64,000 nucleotides of DNA from Microdochium bolleyi (Eukaryota > Ascomycota > Sordariomycetes > Xylariales > Microdochiaceae). The DNA is taken from NCBI GenBank assembly GCA_001566295.1, contig KQ964258.1, forward strand, positions 248,001-312,000. Direction: 5' to 3'. This document shows positions 10,727-21,911 of this stretch, in pieces (position 1 is the stretch's first letter; every line of letters begins with the position of its first letter). The position numbers and the translations under genes were made by a program. The notes under the pieces were generated by a model, which made no database searches, was not told the origin of the DNA, and saw only the letters and a list, made by a program, of their open reading frames with translations.

Positions 10727-11233
10727 CAAAACGGAGACACAGAGGTGTCTGCCTGAAGATTACCAGTAGTAGAACCTTGCAGGGATGAAGGTAGCTTCGA
10801 GGTACACTTGTCGGAATCCTCTCCTTGCAATGCAGCGATATCGAGGTGATCCATTCTTGACTGGGTACAAGCAACACACTTGTGGTACAAGCACTGTTGT
10901 GTTGAGAAACGTAACAGGCAAGGTCGGAATTGCAATCTGCATCATGTAAGTGGGTGCGAAATCAGGTTGCGTTGAAGCTATGGACTTGTCACGCTGGTGC
11001 TTCAGCGCATGCGCTGTATTGCCAGTGCTTCACAGCAATGCGTCACAGCACATAACAGCGGCGGAAGACTGCAAAGTACTGGATATTGATCGAGCTACTT
11101 TGTTGCGTCCTAAAGCCTGTCTCTGTATTTTCTTCAACCGCGTCGCGACAGGCTTTATTCTGCAGTTTTGTGCCGCGGTCTCGCCCACTTCTCCATACTC
11201 TTCACGCTTGCCTTGTGCAACGGCGACGTATCC
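10727..11233. other. intergenic region
   Basis: Upstream of the F-box-like remnant. No convincing frame on either strand. Possibly the former promoter of the remnant plus 3' sequence of the ORF at 11234. Confidence 0.4.
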
Positions 11234-11660
11234 TCAAAACTTCACAAGACCCCATATACCGTGACGGACAAGATCCTCCTCCATAGCCTTATTGAATGTT
11301 ATGGCATTTGGAGGAGGTGCGGTTGCGCGACACGGCTGGTGCATGTCGTCGGGGCCAAAGCGCACAAAAATCTCGAAATCGTCGCTGAATGGCGTCGGCT
11401 CAGCCGCATCGCCAGTTGCTTCGTCTCTGTCGTTGAACTGCGGCCAAAATTCGTACGGGTTATGTCCGTATGCGACTTCGCCGGTGAGGCCGTGCTTGAA
11501 TCGCCAGATGTTGGTCCACAGTCCCCTGCATTCGTTGCCTGCCGCTCGCCAATACACGACCTCGCCGGTGAGCGCTCTCTTTGCGAACATCCAGTAGGGG
11601 CGTATGGACGATGTCGCAAACCAATACCGCTTGGTTCCATTATCATGTAAGGATATCTCA
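11234..11660 (-). CDS. orphan exon-like ORF, possible 3' part of the F-box gene
   Basis: This minus-strand frame is open from about 11660 to a stop at 11234. It reads well as protein: GTKRYWFATSS, MFAKRALTGEVVYW, LWTNIWRFKHGLTGEV, then AYGHNPYEFWPQF and an acidic tail. The first ATG in frame is at 11590, but the protein-like sequence begins earlier, so this is probably a downstream exon. A frame immediately 5' (minus, about 11850-11725) ends at a GTGAGT donor near 11725. It can be joined in phase to an acceptor near 11658, which would make this the C-terminal part of a longer product. It could belong to the F-box gene whose frame stops at 11841, if a further intron or frameshift lies between. 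Function unknown. Confidence 0.35.
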
Positions 11661-11840
11661 TCATGAATATTTTCTCAGTCTGCACGAACGCATGTGGCCA
11701 CCGCGGTCTGCTTGCTGGCCCAACTCACTGGACTTGCGCCGCGAATACCGTCATCTTGGACATGTCTAATGTACTCGAGACCGTGTCGACCAATGTTCAG
11801 AGTTGAGGGATGGTGGGCATGAAATTTCGAGGGCATCAAG

Positions 11841-13166
11841 TTAGAGGTCTTTGACCAGCGCCAAGCTCTCAACATGCGCGACCGTGAAGTTTCCCTGGTC
11901 AAATTTGAGGGCCCGCAAGCTTGGCGCGTGCCAGCTGACGAGCTCTGCGAATCCAGCAGCGGAAAAGTCCAGATTACTGCACTCAAGGGTCTGTAGTCGG
12001 GGCCAGCTGAAACCTTGCTTCCGGATCGCGGCTAGCATGGTTTGCTCCAGCAGAGTCTGGAACTTGGTCCATCGACGAGCGTGCCCAGACCCTTGGAGCT
12101 GGATAACCAGCCTAAGCTCTACCAAACCTTGGGCACTGAGCAGGGCTGAGATGAAGACCGATAAGCTTGCTTTGTTGGCAGGTGTAAGCTTCACATATCC
12201 CTTTGTGATGCTCCGGAAGGGGCTGCCATGAAGCTGCCCATACATAATGTTGGGCTGGAACTGGTGGAAATAACGCCGAATCCGCCGGTGCCCTTCCAAA
12301 GAGAAATGTCTGGCTTCGGAAGAAGACGGCCTGCAGGAAGGTATCAGGTATCGCACCTGCGAGCGAAGGTGTTCGAGGAATGGCGCTTTCCAGTTTAACA
12401 CCTCGGGCTTTTCCAAAAGTCCCCGTGTTATGTGGGCTAACTTGTTGCTGCTCCCCTTCCCTACCACAAGCAATATTTGATTTGGGTGCATGGGCTGTTC
12501 GATGAAAGCACTCAGTCGTGGCATCGCTAACACCGCTGATCTCAAGGTCGGCAGAAAGGCTTGGATTGCCACACTGCATCGAGCACTGACTTCCTCATCA
12601 GTTTCACCGGCGAAGTCCTTCGCAGGTGATATCCAGCACGCCTGACGCAGCTCTCGAAGCAGCCGCATCGCAGAATCTTCGTCTGCCTTGAGCGACCCAA
12701 CCAGGGCTGGCGTGTTGAAAAAGGTGCCGTGATATGGGAATTCCAAGCTGTGCTCTGGCAACTCGTTCCAAACCAGTCTCCGAACGTGCGTTCCGAGATG
12801 GGGTCGTGAGGCGATGCTGAAGAATGAATCATGGTCAGTCTTGAGCTGTGAGAGGCTGACCTGCTGAAACAGGAATCTGATGATGATGGCATCGTGAGGC
12901 GTGTTGGCAAGTCGCAGCGCCTTGAGGTCTCGAGGTTGCAGATGCTGCAGGATGTTTTCGACGAGCTCTGGAGCCAGTCTGGAGATGAGATCGCGACAGT
13001 TGTCAAGTGATTGGTCCTCGCCATCTGTCGCATGCCCTTCGCTCGAAGCATGCTCCTGATGGACATGTGTGTGCCCATGTCGTGTGTCTCTGAAACGAAA
13101 ACACGGCAACGACAAAGTCAGAGGTGGCTTGTAGAACACTGCGAACCTTCCCAAGAATAGCGGCAT
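11841..13166 (-). CDS. F-box protein with LRR-like C-terminal half
   Basis: The frame gives 441 aa from the ATG at 13166 (MPLFLGRFAVFYK). Another in-frame ATG lies at 13349. A strong acceptor (TTTCGTTTCAG, ending at 13090) suggests the coding part may instead begin in a second exon at 13089, so the 5' end is uncertain. Shortly after that point comes an F-box (LISRLAPELVENILQHLQ, then DLKALRLANTPHDAI), the Skp1-binding module. The rest has leucine-rich stretches common to fungal F-box/LRR proteins (LVELRLVIQLQGSG, WPRLQTLECSNLDFS, PSLRALKFDQGNF). It ends abruptly in VESLALVKDL, where relatives of this type usually continue, so a downstream exon is likely. Predicted substrate receptor of an SCF ligase; target unknown. 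Confidence 0.65.
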   Translation of the reverse strand: MPLFLGRFAVFYKPPLTLSLPCFRFRDTRHGHTHVHQEHASSEGHATDGEDQSLDNCRDLISRLAPELVENILQHLQPRDLKALRLANTPHDAIIIRFLFQQVSLSQLKTDHDSFFSIASRPHLGTHVRRLVWNELPEHSLEFPYHGTFFNTPALVGSLKADEDSAMRLLRELRQACWISPAKDFAGETDEEVSARCSVAIQAFLPTLRSAVLAMPRLSAFIEQPMHPNQILLVVGKGSSNKLAHITRGLLEKPEVLNWKAPFLEHLRSQVRYLIPSCRPSSSEARHFSLEGHRRIRRYFHQFQPNIMYGQLHGSPFRSITKGYVKLTPANKASLSVFISALLSAQGLVELRLVIQLQGSGHARRWTKFQTLLEQTMLAAIRKQGFSWPRLQTLECSNLDFSAAGFAELVSWHAPSLRALKFDQGNFTVAHVESLALVKDL

Positions 13167-14292
13167 ATTGACGTGTTGAGGTGCTGCGACTACCTTGTCA
13201 GGGTTGAATCTTGTGTGCTGATGGTTCCGATGGCGAGCGAGACGCGTGTGGAAGGAACAGGCTGTTGAGAAAATATGAGGTGTGCAAAGCACCAAGCGAT
13301 GGGAGAAAACTTGCGCGATTGTTCCCCAATGGCTGAGGTGGTAAGGCATCCAAGTTTGAGTGCGTGACGGAAGTCGAGGCAGGTATCGGCAGCCGCCAAA
13401 ACCCTTTGCTGAGACGGACTGAACCGGAAGTTCTATGTTCCTTCTGTCACTGCGCGCGGGAGAAGACTCCCGAAAGCTAGACGGTTGCCCAGGGGCTTCA
13501 GGGCTCCTCACATCTAGCTCAGAATAGCATCTTCCGTTAGTCTGTCTGTTGCTTGTTATCCGATCCAAATCACCATACTCAAGTGGTGCCAGAGTGCAAC
13601 ACTTGTCTACCCTCAACTAGCACGTCTCACACGTGGCAGGCGACGCCAACCAGGTCTTAAGTCTTTCTCTCAGTCATGGCAGCTGCCTGGATACGCATTG
13701 CAAATGACTTGAGCATTGATGTTGCATAACTACCTGAACTATGTGCGTGGTGTTCTGCAGATCATCGGGGCAACATCAGGAAGTTCCAGGCTTGCCGTGC
13801 GCAAATATTATTGACCGGGACAATACATTTCCAGTCTAGAGGGAGCCAGTATAATGTAGCGCGTAGACTTCGTGAACGTGAAGTCATCAGAGCAATATGC
13901 AGCGACTCACCCCGTCGGCAGTTGTTCAAAATGTCTCACGTCACACAGAACCAAAACAATCTACCTTCACGACGCCCAACACCGAACTCCGACTCCACCT
14001 CCCGTATTAAGGATATGCAACTTGGCCGCCAACACCAACGACACGGCAGATGATATGACGACGCACATGATTGGCCGGCCAGTCGCGACTCTGCAGCTCA
14101 AGCAGCGAGACCCGGTCCAGGGATGTTGTGTTGGTTGGTCCCTTGCCACAACCCCTGCTCGCTTTCGGAGTTCCTCCCTGATGCCCTACTACCAACTATT
14201 TCTTGCTCTTTCATCCTCCTTGTTCGCTGCTTTGCAACACTCTATTGAGGATTCAGCTCGCCAACCAGGTGTGCAATACCTAAACGGCCACG
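13167..14292. other. intergenic, divergent promoters
   Basis: Lies between the F-box gene (minus) and the MFS gene (plus). The part up to about 13600 is open in the F-box frame but has no ATG before 13349, so it is probably 5' UTR and intron. Nothing else was recognised. Confidence 0.45.
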
Positions 14293-16268
14293 ATGGCTGG
14301 GCCTCCTAATCCGCCCCAAGACGTCGAGTGTCCCACAGAGACAAGCCCGCTCCTCCACCCTCCCAGCGGCAGGCCCTTCTCACCACCCAGCAGGTCGCGA
14401 CTCTGGACCCGCGCCCGACAGGTCGTCGTCCTGAGCTGCCTCTTCATCTTCCTGCTCGAGTTCCACGCAGGACTCCAGATCCCCAGCACCATCGCCCTGC
14501 TCGAGCAGCGCCTGTGCTACGACGATGTTGTGGGTGCCGGTGGCATTAGTGCTTCCCTCGCTGGCACCACGCCGTGGCCCCCGTCACCAGATGACCCGGC
14601 GTGCAAGAGCCCGGACGTGCAGGCCCGCCTTGCGTCGCTGAGGGGCATGCAGGCCACGCTGGACGTGATCCCGGGCTTGCTGACCACCGTACCGTACGGT
14701 ATGGTGGCGGACCGGTGGGGCAGAAAGCCTGTGTTTGTCCTCGGCATGGTTGGCTACACGCTGAGTATAGCGTGGCAGATGTTTGTGTGTAAGTTGCTGC
14801 TCGCTGGCACTGTCGTGGAGAGGAGAGGATGCGGTACGTGTAGACGCTGGGCTGACAAATTGTTTCTGAAAGTATACCTCGGTCCAGTCGTCCCGACGGG
14901 TCTCATCCTCTGCTCATTCTTGTTCACATTCATCGGCGGGTCGGCGTCGACGTTGTCAGCCATGATGTTCACATCCATCTCGGACGTCGTGCCTGCGGGC
15001 GATAGGTATGTGGGTGCCTCCGCTTCGTATATTGCCGACACAGCCAAACGCACTCAGAAGCGAGGGGAGGGCCATCAGATTCCGAAATAGCAAGCGCTGA
15101 CAGCAAACACCCAGAGCCAATGTGTACTTCATGGTCACCGCGCTGTACATCGTCTCGGAGGTCTTCTCCAGCCCGCTGGCCGGCGTGATCCTGCTGCGCG
15201 GCAGCGCATGGGGTCTTCTCCTGACGTCCTTTGTCGTGCTGCTCCTGGCATGTCTCGTCGTCGCCGTGTTTCCCGAGACGCTCGAGAACCCCAAACGGGT
15301 CCTCAGCGCGCGGAACTCTCCTGCACATGATGAGGATGCACCCCTGTTGGTGTCCGGCGAGGTCGAAATTCCCACTAGCGGCATCAGGGCTTCCTCAGCA
15401 ACGACTTCTGATTCGAAGCTCGAAAGGGGGAGCAGGCTGCAAGCACTCATCCACGACATCCGAGCGGCCTGGGCCTTCGTGGTGCAGAACAAGCGCCTGG
15501 TCGCGCTGATGCTGTCCCTCGTCTTTGTCGTGCTCGGCAAGTTCGTGCAGGAGATGCTCCTGCAGTACACGACGAGGCGCTACGGCTGGACCTGGAGCCG
15601 CGTAAGTCACTCCAAGCCCTGGCGATAACCCATCAGTCTCTCCCGGTGCAAACGCTGTACTGTCATGCCTTTACATCTCCCCTTAGTGATACAAATAGAG
15701 CACCATTCTGACAAACCACCTCCGCGGTGCCAAACAGGCATCCTTCGTCCTCACGATCCGGAGCATATCCAACCTCGCAGTCCTCACGCTCATCATGCCG
15801 CTCCTCTCCCGCACCCTGCTCGTCAACCTCCACCTCCATCCCGCGGTCAAGGACCTTTGGATCGCGCGGTTCTCGGGCCTCGTGGGCGTCACCGGGTTTC
15901 TCCTCATCGCGTTCGCCTCGCAGCCCGCGATCCTGTGCGCGGGGCTCGTCGTCTTCTCCCTGAGCGGCGGCATGTCGTCCGTCCTGCGGTCCCTGATCAA
16001 CGGCCTGGCGCGCTCGCGGGAGCAGCTCGGCGCGCTCAACGCCGCGCTGGGCGTCATGGAGATTGCGAGCTACCTCGTCGCGGCGCCGGTGCTGTCGCAG
16101 AGCCTGAGCGCGGGCGTGCGGCTCGGCGGCGTGTGGCTGGGGCTGCCGTTCATGTGTGCGGCGGGCATCATGGGGATCAGCACGGGCATTGTGTGGGGTC
16201 TGGGGGTTGAGAGTGGTGGAGGTGAACGACGTGATGGGGAGGATGGGGATGAGGGCATGGTCAGATGA
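14293..16268 (+). CDS. MFS transporter (major facilitator superfamily)
   Basis: Four exons: 14293-14788, 14873-15005, 15115-15601 and 15738-16268. The donors are GTAAGT, GTATGT and GTAAGT, phases match throughout, and the product is 548 aa. The N-terminus is polar (ETSPLLHPPSGRP), and the first membrane helix is VVVLSCLFIFLLEFHAGLQI. The inter-helix loop VPYGMVADRWGRKPVFVLG is the hallmark MFS motif A (GxxADRxGRKxV). A central cytosolic loop of about 70 residues separates two six-helix halves, and the tail is hydrophilic and rich in Gly/Glu/Asp. Expected in the plasma or vacuolar membrane as a proton-driven porter. The substrate cannot be told from sequence, and the neighbours give no biosynthetic context. 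Length and layout are normal for a 12-helix fungal MFS. Confidence 0.85.
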
Positions 16269-16364
16269 GCAGCGGTAGAAGCACAGAAGGTTGAGGCGGG
16301 TCGGCCCTGGGGATGGAAAGCTCCAAGTCTGTGAGAATGGCCCAGAATTCCAGCATTATAGATC

Positions 16365-16601
16365 TTAGAGATCACCACCATCTAGATAGCTGTGTGTTAG
16401 AAGTCTAGAATGTCGGGATGTCTGCTCTTCAAATTCCTCGGCACTGAGCCCCCCCAGGAGGTACATCGACAGAGACATATAATAACTCAAGATACTCACA
16501 ATCAACAACAATAGACCAGCCAAGAAAGCCCGGCATAAAACACACAAAAAGAGATAGAACGGGTTATCAGCAACGTACAGATCTCTCAGATCCAATATCA
16601 T
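16365..16601 (-). CDS. doubtful 78-aa membrane-type ORF
   Basis: Starts MILDLRDLYVADNPFYLF, followed by one strong hydrophobic segment (CRAFLAGLLLLIVSILSYYM), and ends in a polar tail (EEFEEQTSRHSRLL). It lies just past the 3' end of the MFS gene on the opposite strand, so it may be chance coding in a 3' UTR. The composition (clean membrane helix, acidic tail) is protein-like but no family is recognised. Confidence 0.22.
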   Translation of the reverse strand: MILDLRDLYVADNPFYLFLCVLCRAFLAGLLLLIVSILSYYMSLSMYLLGGLSAEEFEEQTSRHSRLLTHSYLDGGDL

Positions 16602-18560
16602 ACGGGCTGCTAAATTCAACCATATGCACAGATGTCATTGTTAAATTTCACAGTTTGGTTCCATCGCCCTCGATTGCGCGAGAGACTATTGTGGTCTGCT
16701 TGTTATTAATCAGGCGCATAACGGTTACATTTTTACACTTTCAGAAGAAGAAGCCACTACGAGATCCCATCAATGGAAACAAAGAGAAAATGAATAGTGA
16801 AGAAAAACAAAAAGCCATGAAATTAATAGGTGTGTTTGAAGCAGGCAGGCCAGGATATGTGCCAGCCATTCGACCTTCCATCGCGATCACAGCTAGAGCA
16901 ACAACCTTCTCCGATATCAGCTTCGCATGCCGAAGCCCGGGACTTTGGTTCGACGAGACTGTCTGCGTGCAGCAAGTCGGCAACAACTCGGCAATCACAT
17001 GGGTATTCGGACTGCCAAGAACAAGGCCTGGCTTTATCTTCACAAAGGATCAGCGTGAGCGCGGCGAGAGAGCTCAACTCTGCCTCTGCCGGGTGAGACA
17101 TGACATCACTGTCCAGCACGGCGCAGATCAGCTGTTTCCGGCGCACGACCAGAGAACATGTACTTTTACGAACACCAACATCATCATCTGCCCATGCCTC
17201 TGTCCACTGGAACCACGGCCGTGTAACTGACGTTAGGGGTGCGGCTGATCCTGTCCTGGCACTGGTTGACGGCCTGGGGTTCGCTGCCGACGTGCCGAGG
17301 CCTGCACTATTGCCGCTTCAGGGATCGCTGGTTTTGCCGACGTCATCTTGCCATTGGACCAGGACCACACCACACCACACCACACACCACAGCACCACCA
17401 TGGTATGGTGGAAAACAGCTCACTCGTCCGGGCACTGCATCCGATCAGGAAGCAAACATGGCGAAGTGAAAAGCCATTCGATTGACGCGGGACATGTGCT
17501 TTTCAAAGCGCAGAACCCCTTGCTTGCCCGCTCGCTGCCCAAGCGCATCTTGTGCAGGCGTCTGCTCAATCCATCGCTCACCAGGTCAATCTCACAAGCT
17601 TGACATCATCGTTGGCAGCAACAGACAGCAGGAAGTTGGTGATGTCAAGTGGTCGTCAAACCCCTCCGTGACGGCGAAGCCTGGATGGAGCACGCGGACC
17701 CACGGAAAAGCCGGTTTGGGGAGGATTGGCAGCCCAATCCTGGAGTTGGCCGATCGGCCCGGTGGAAGATGCAGAGAAGTCAGTCCATCCTTCCAAAGAA
17801 TATGGGGAAAAGGGGACGGGCAGGGAGCGCGCAAACCGCGCCAGAGCCAAGCAAGACGACCGTCACGGAGGGCACATTGTCGCCGACCTCATTGGCGGGA
17901 CCCTCACACTCCCAAGCTCGCACACAGTTGGCCAAGCTGCCAGTTCGGGGCTGCGGGGTTTTTCTGTCCAAGGGTAGGTGCGCGCAAGAGAAAACGCAAC
18001 CCAAGAGGATCAGCACAGGTTGACTTTGGGGCGGTGGTCTGATCCGATCTTGGCTCTCAGCAAAAGTGCAGAGGCTGTGTGGTGTCACGAGAGCTGACAC
18101 TGAGCGGCCGAGAAGGCCAATTGGGAGCTTGCACGACACAACCATGAGCTTATCTTTGCTCAAAGTGGTTGCACAGAGGTGAGACAGGTGCAGTGCTGAG
18201 CACAGCGCAGCAGAAGTTGTCGCATGCGTTGGTGCATTTGTGCACGGCGACCACGAAAGCTGCACAAGCGTTGACGATCCGCCCAGGCAGCCTCGTTCGA
18301 ATACCTACAATAGGATACCGAAAGGTACTGTTCGCAAACCTCCCGAAGTCCGAGTCAGTACGAGGTTGCGAGCCCACCCCCTGGCAGGCCTGGCTAGCGA
18401 CTGATGGAACCACACGAGGGGGCCGACGATGCTGTGGTGCAGGAGCACGGACACAGCCCCGGGTCAATTGCCAACACCCAGACAGGCACGAGTTCCTGGT
18501 TGGCCGACCCTGCCACGGAGGAGGTGGTCCTGCCCAGCCTCTGGGTGGGAAAGGGCTCCG

Positions 18561-18590
18561 CTGGCCCTGGCCCTGGCCCTGGCCCTGGCC
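18561..18590. repeat. (CTGGCC)5 hexanucleotide repeat
   Basis: Five perfect CTGGCC units followed by an ATGGCC variant, in the gene-free region upstream of the 19923 gene. Confidence 0.9.
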
Positions 18591-19922
18591 ATGGCCGCGC
18601 CTGCCTTCTGCCCACGAGGTGCAGGATGCAGATGGAGGCTGCAGGACACTGCGACTGACCGCCACGGCCGGCTTGCAAAGTGCATAACTCGGAACATGTC
18701 GCATCTGCTGGGCGTCACCACATTCGAGCCGACGGCTGAATTGCTGGAGGTCTGGTGACATGCTGAGGCCGGCGGGCTGCGGAAGGACAGGAGATTGCTG
18801 CCCGCCAGCGGCTGAGCTAAGGTCGAACTCGGGGCGACTCAGCTGAAGCGCCGGCGAGGTCGGGACGGGCCCTGGGGAGGACGACACGCGAGAGTGGAGG
18901 CTCGAGGGTGGCCGTGGCTGGGGCGAGAGCAGAGCTTGTCACGTTGTCGGGCTCGTGCGTCGAAAGTGGGCGTGGAATGCGAGGGTGGAAGCCGGGCTGG
19001 CAGGCGGTTCCTGAGACCGAGGCCCGGGGGGGCCATGGCCAGGAGTTGGAAGGAGTTGGAACTTTGGATGCTGTGCCTTGGTGGGCGTTGTGCCTGTGAC
19101 GGTGCCTTGTCGATGATGATGATGTCTGGCGGTGGCCTGGGAGCTGCCGTCGACCGCGCGGACGGAGCATCACCGATCGCTGGGTGCCGGCCCTCGCTGG
19201 CCTGAGGCCCTCAAAGTGGCTGCCTGAGTCTGGGCCAAGGCCGCCCCGCACACAGCGCAGCGGCCGTGGATCGCCGGACCCTTGGCACATGCACCTCACG
19301 CATGCACCTCTCCCGCCCCCTGCCTCAGCACAGCGATCTGTACGCACTTAACAAGAGCCCGCCGCCCGTTCTCAGTCAACCTTCTCCTCCTCGGGGCACT
19401 AGCCGAACCTTCCATCATCTCACAAGCTCCTCAAGCTCCCCAAAGCTCCAAAGCCACCCGCTGCCGCAACGTCACCAAGGGGACAGTCGGCTTAAGGTTT
19501 GCGTCGTGCCTTGATTGCCCGCGCTACCGACTGTCAAGTGTCGCCAGATAGACAACAAACAAACAAACACAAATACACCTATTCAGGGCCTCGGGAGCCG
19601 TGTGGCCGTCCAGTCTGCTCCCTCTGCCGCAACACCCACGTCTCCCGGTCTCACTCGCCTCGCCGGGCCAGACGCCCCAGACGCGCCTCGCGTCTTCACA
19701 ATGTCTCGGTGCCTAGCCACCTCGGCAGCCTTCGATATTTATTAGTGCTCGGCCGCTCCCGCTCCGGACTCCGGCCTCGCACCCTCCGGATCCCGCGGAG
19801 CCTCTCCAGCGCGGACTTCGCTCTCTCCGGGCACTGCCTTTTTGTTTTTCTGGCCACGCCAACGACAACGACGACGACGTACCCAGGGACGAGGGACGGA
19901 AGGCTCGGCTGCCCGTGCTGCC

Positions 19923-21911
19923 ATGTTTCTCCACGCAGGAGCCAGCCTCCACGGCCACGAGTACTCGCCGCGCTCCCCTCCAGGCACGCCGGCCGCTCCT
20001 GCCCCCGCGGGCCAGAGGCGCAATCCGTCACTGCTCCGCTCGGCCTTTGGCGGTCCCATGGGCCGCTCCTCGACGCCGCCAGCATCGCTGGCATATGATT
20101 CCTCGTCGCCCTCGCCGAGGTCTGCCTCCCCGGCATCTCACCTCTTCGCCTCCAAGAAGACCCGCCCCGTATCTGACTCCTTTCTTGCCGCCCCTCAGTC
20201 TGGCATCACTCTTTCAACAACAGCCGAGCATGCTCCTTCTCAGCCTTTCCAGACCCAAGCCATGATCGAGGAGGAGGCGGGACAGACTGACAGCGATGCA
20301 TGCGCGTCGGACAGCGACCTCAGCCGTGCTGCACGCTCTGCGCGCCGGGCCAGGAAGCAGTCGCTCCGCAGGTCGACGGCGTACATCCTCGCCCAGCCGG
20401 CCCCCAAGCTCCGCCACAAGCAGCGCATCATGCACACGAAACCCCAGCTCCTCACACAGCTCCAGCTCCTCGCACCTGGGGACAGGCCACGCCCTGTCAT
20501 CGACGCATACCCGTCATCAGCCTTTGCCAAGACCATCATGGCCCCACTCCTCAAGCGTGTGCCTCGCATCGCCGGCATCAAGACCGAGCTCAGCGTGCTA
20601 GACATCATGCTCGTCAAGAGCCAGGACTATGCCGCCTGCCCCAACGATACAGATAGCGACGCGGACGACGACAATATGAAGCACCGCGATCTCGTCGCCA
20701 TCCTGAGCCCGTTGAGGACAGACGACCGCGCCGAGATCGTCATGGCGGACGGGACGGTCTGGGTTGCTAGCCCACGTACCACCTCTAGTCAGGGCTGCTC
20801 TTACGACTTCGTGTCCGTCGGCGAAAACGGGGCTACGCTCACCGCGCGGTGGGCTCGAAGGCGGTGTGCCAGCACGTCCGCAACGTCGGGCCAGCCCCCA
20901 GCGTCACCATCTCAAGACTACAAGTACACCTTCAGCATCATCAACCTGGACTGTCGCCGCCATCCCATCATGGCCACCCTCACGCCCTCCTCTCTTGAAA
21001 TCTTTGACAGCTTTACGACCGTCTCCCAGTCGTCCCCTCAATACCCTCCAACCTCGCCTCTGCTGGCGTCTCCTGCGGCATCTCTATCAAGCGGCCAGGA
21101 ACCCGAACCACGAAGGCGAGTCATGATGGTGGAGGAGTGGCAGAAGAACTTCATTGCCATTTCAGCCATTTGGGTCGCATCACGCGTAGGATGGTCGCCT
21201 GACTCCAGACATGTTGACACGACCTCGTCACCAGTGACCTACTCTGCGCCGTCGTCACCCTTGAACACCTCATCACCGGTCCGGAAGACTTCCAGCCCTG
21301 TGCTTAGTATCAAGAAGGCTCAGACGATGAACGTGCTGGACGTCCCGAAGCGCAACAGCGTGCCCGTAACCACACCCCAGCCAGTCGACCGATCCAAGGT
21401 CAGCATCTTGCCAAAGAGGGCAACGTCAACAGGAGCAGCCTTCATGCAGCGTCGTCGAGCTGTCCTTCGAGCTGATAGTGGATCATCAGAGGATGTCGAT
21501 CCGTCACCCGGTGCGATCGACAAGCGCCCGCGGAGGACGCTTAGTGGGGACTGGACGGGGAACATGGCCACGGGACTGGGTCAGCACTCGTTGGCAGCGA
21601 TTGCACTCGAGGAAGTGGACGTCCCCGAGACTCCGGCCACGGCTGCCAGCCTCGCACCGGCACCACTGCCAATTATGACAACGGCTAGTGTGCGTGCGGC
21701 GGCAAAGCCTGAGCAGCCAACCCTGTGGCACAACGCGACGACACTCAGTACCGGCGCTCGCAGCGGCAGCACCACCCCAGCACAGCCGACAACCGACGGC
21801 AAGGTCAGTCCCTTATCAGCCGCAGCAGTCCGGGAAGGCATCGAAGGCAAAGCACGCCACGCCAAATGGAAGTCCATAACGAGCTGGCTCTCAAAGCTGC
21901 GCTCGCGATAG
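19923..21911 (+). CDS. conserved-type fungal protein of unknown function, 662 aa
   Basis: Single-exon frame starting at the ATG in GCTGCCATGTTTC (MFLHAGASLHGHEYS). The frame is open further 5' but has no ATG there. The N-terminal 200 residues are disordered, Pro/Ser-rich and then basic (RAARSARRARKQSLRR). A folded core spans about residues 180-420: it has FAKTIMAPLLKRVPRIAG, an acidic insert (DTDSDADDD), and a beta-rich stretch with YTFSIINLDCRRHPIMATL, SLEIFDSFTTV and EEWQKNFIAISAIWVASRVG. Then comes a long Ser/Pro/Thr-rich tail that closes with a basic amphipathic end (AKWKSITSWLSKLRSR). No catalytic motif or membrane segment. The core alternation is reminiscent of a PH-like or lipid-binding beta fold, but that is a guess. 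The long leader suggests regulation at the mRNA level. Confidence 0.75.
   Translation: MFLHAGASLHGHEYSPRSPPGTPAAPAPAGQRRNPSLLRSAFGGPMGRSSTPPASLAYDSSSPSPRSASPASHLFASKKTRPVSDSFLAAPQSGITLSTTAEHAPSQPFQTQAMIEEEAGQTDSDACASDSDLSRAARSARRARKQSLRRSTAYILAQPAPKLRHKQRIMHTKPQLLTQLQLLAPGDRPRPVIDAYPSSAFAKTIMAPLLKRVPRIAGIKTELSVLDIMLVKSQDYAACPNDTDSDADDDNMKHRDLVAILSPLRTDDRAEIVMADGTVWVASPRTTSSQGCSYDFVSVGENGATLTARWARRRCASTSATSGQPPASPSQDYKYTFSIINLDCRRHPIMATLTPSSLEIFDSFTTVSQSSPQYPPTSPLLASPAASLSSGQEPEPRRRVMMVEEWQKNFIAISAIWVASRVGWSPDSRHVDTTSSPVTYSAPSSPLNTSSPVRKTSSPVLSIKKAQTMNVLDVPKRNSVPVTTPQPVDRSKVSILPKRATSTGAAFMQRRRAVLRADSGSSEDVDPSPGAIDKRPRRTLSGDWTGNMATGLGQHSLAAIALEEVDVPETPATAASLAPAPLPIMTTASVRAAAKPEQPTLWHNATTLSTGARSGSTTPAQPTTDGKVSPLSAAAVREGIEGKARHAKWKSITSWLSKLRSR

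Larger units (their letters stand above)
16269..19922. other. long gene-free region, probable extended leader/promoter
   Basis: 3.65 kb with no frame I can support except the small ORF at 16365. Contents: an A+T-richer part at about 16330-16830; a CAC-rich run near 17370-17400; and a 6-bp tandem repeat (CTGGCC) at 18561-18590. From about 19290 to 19920 it is C/T-rich and typical of a fungal 5' UTR leading to the gene at 19923. Many overlapping frames here are long only because of high GC. Confidence 0.5.

Noticed and set aside
14293..16268. Idea that the MFS gene marks a biosynthetic cluster
   Set aside because: No polyketide synthase, peptide synthetase, terpene synthase or tailoring enzymes nearby; the single P450 at the right edge is CYP51 of sterol synthesis.
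16655..17230. 191-aa plus-strand frame in the gene-free region
   Set aside because: Starts in A+T-rich sequence, codon choice and composition change along its length, no domain or splice support.
18275..18330. CGTTCGAATAC, a possible tRNA B-box
   Set aside because: No matching A-box or cloverleaf arms could be drawn around it; no tRNA gene was found anywhere in the window.
18150..19347. Several overlapping 160-245-aa frames on both strands
   Set aside because: They overlap in many frames at once and are long only because stop codons are rare in this GC-rich leader.
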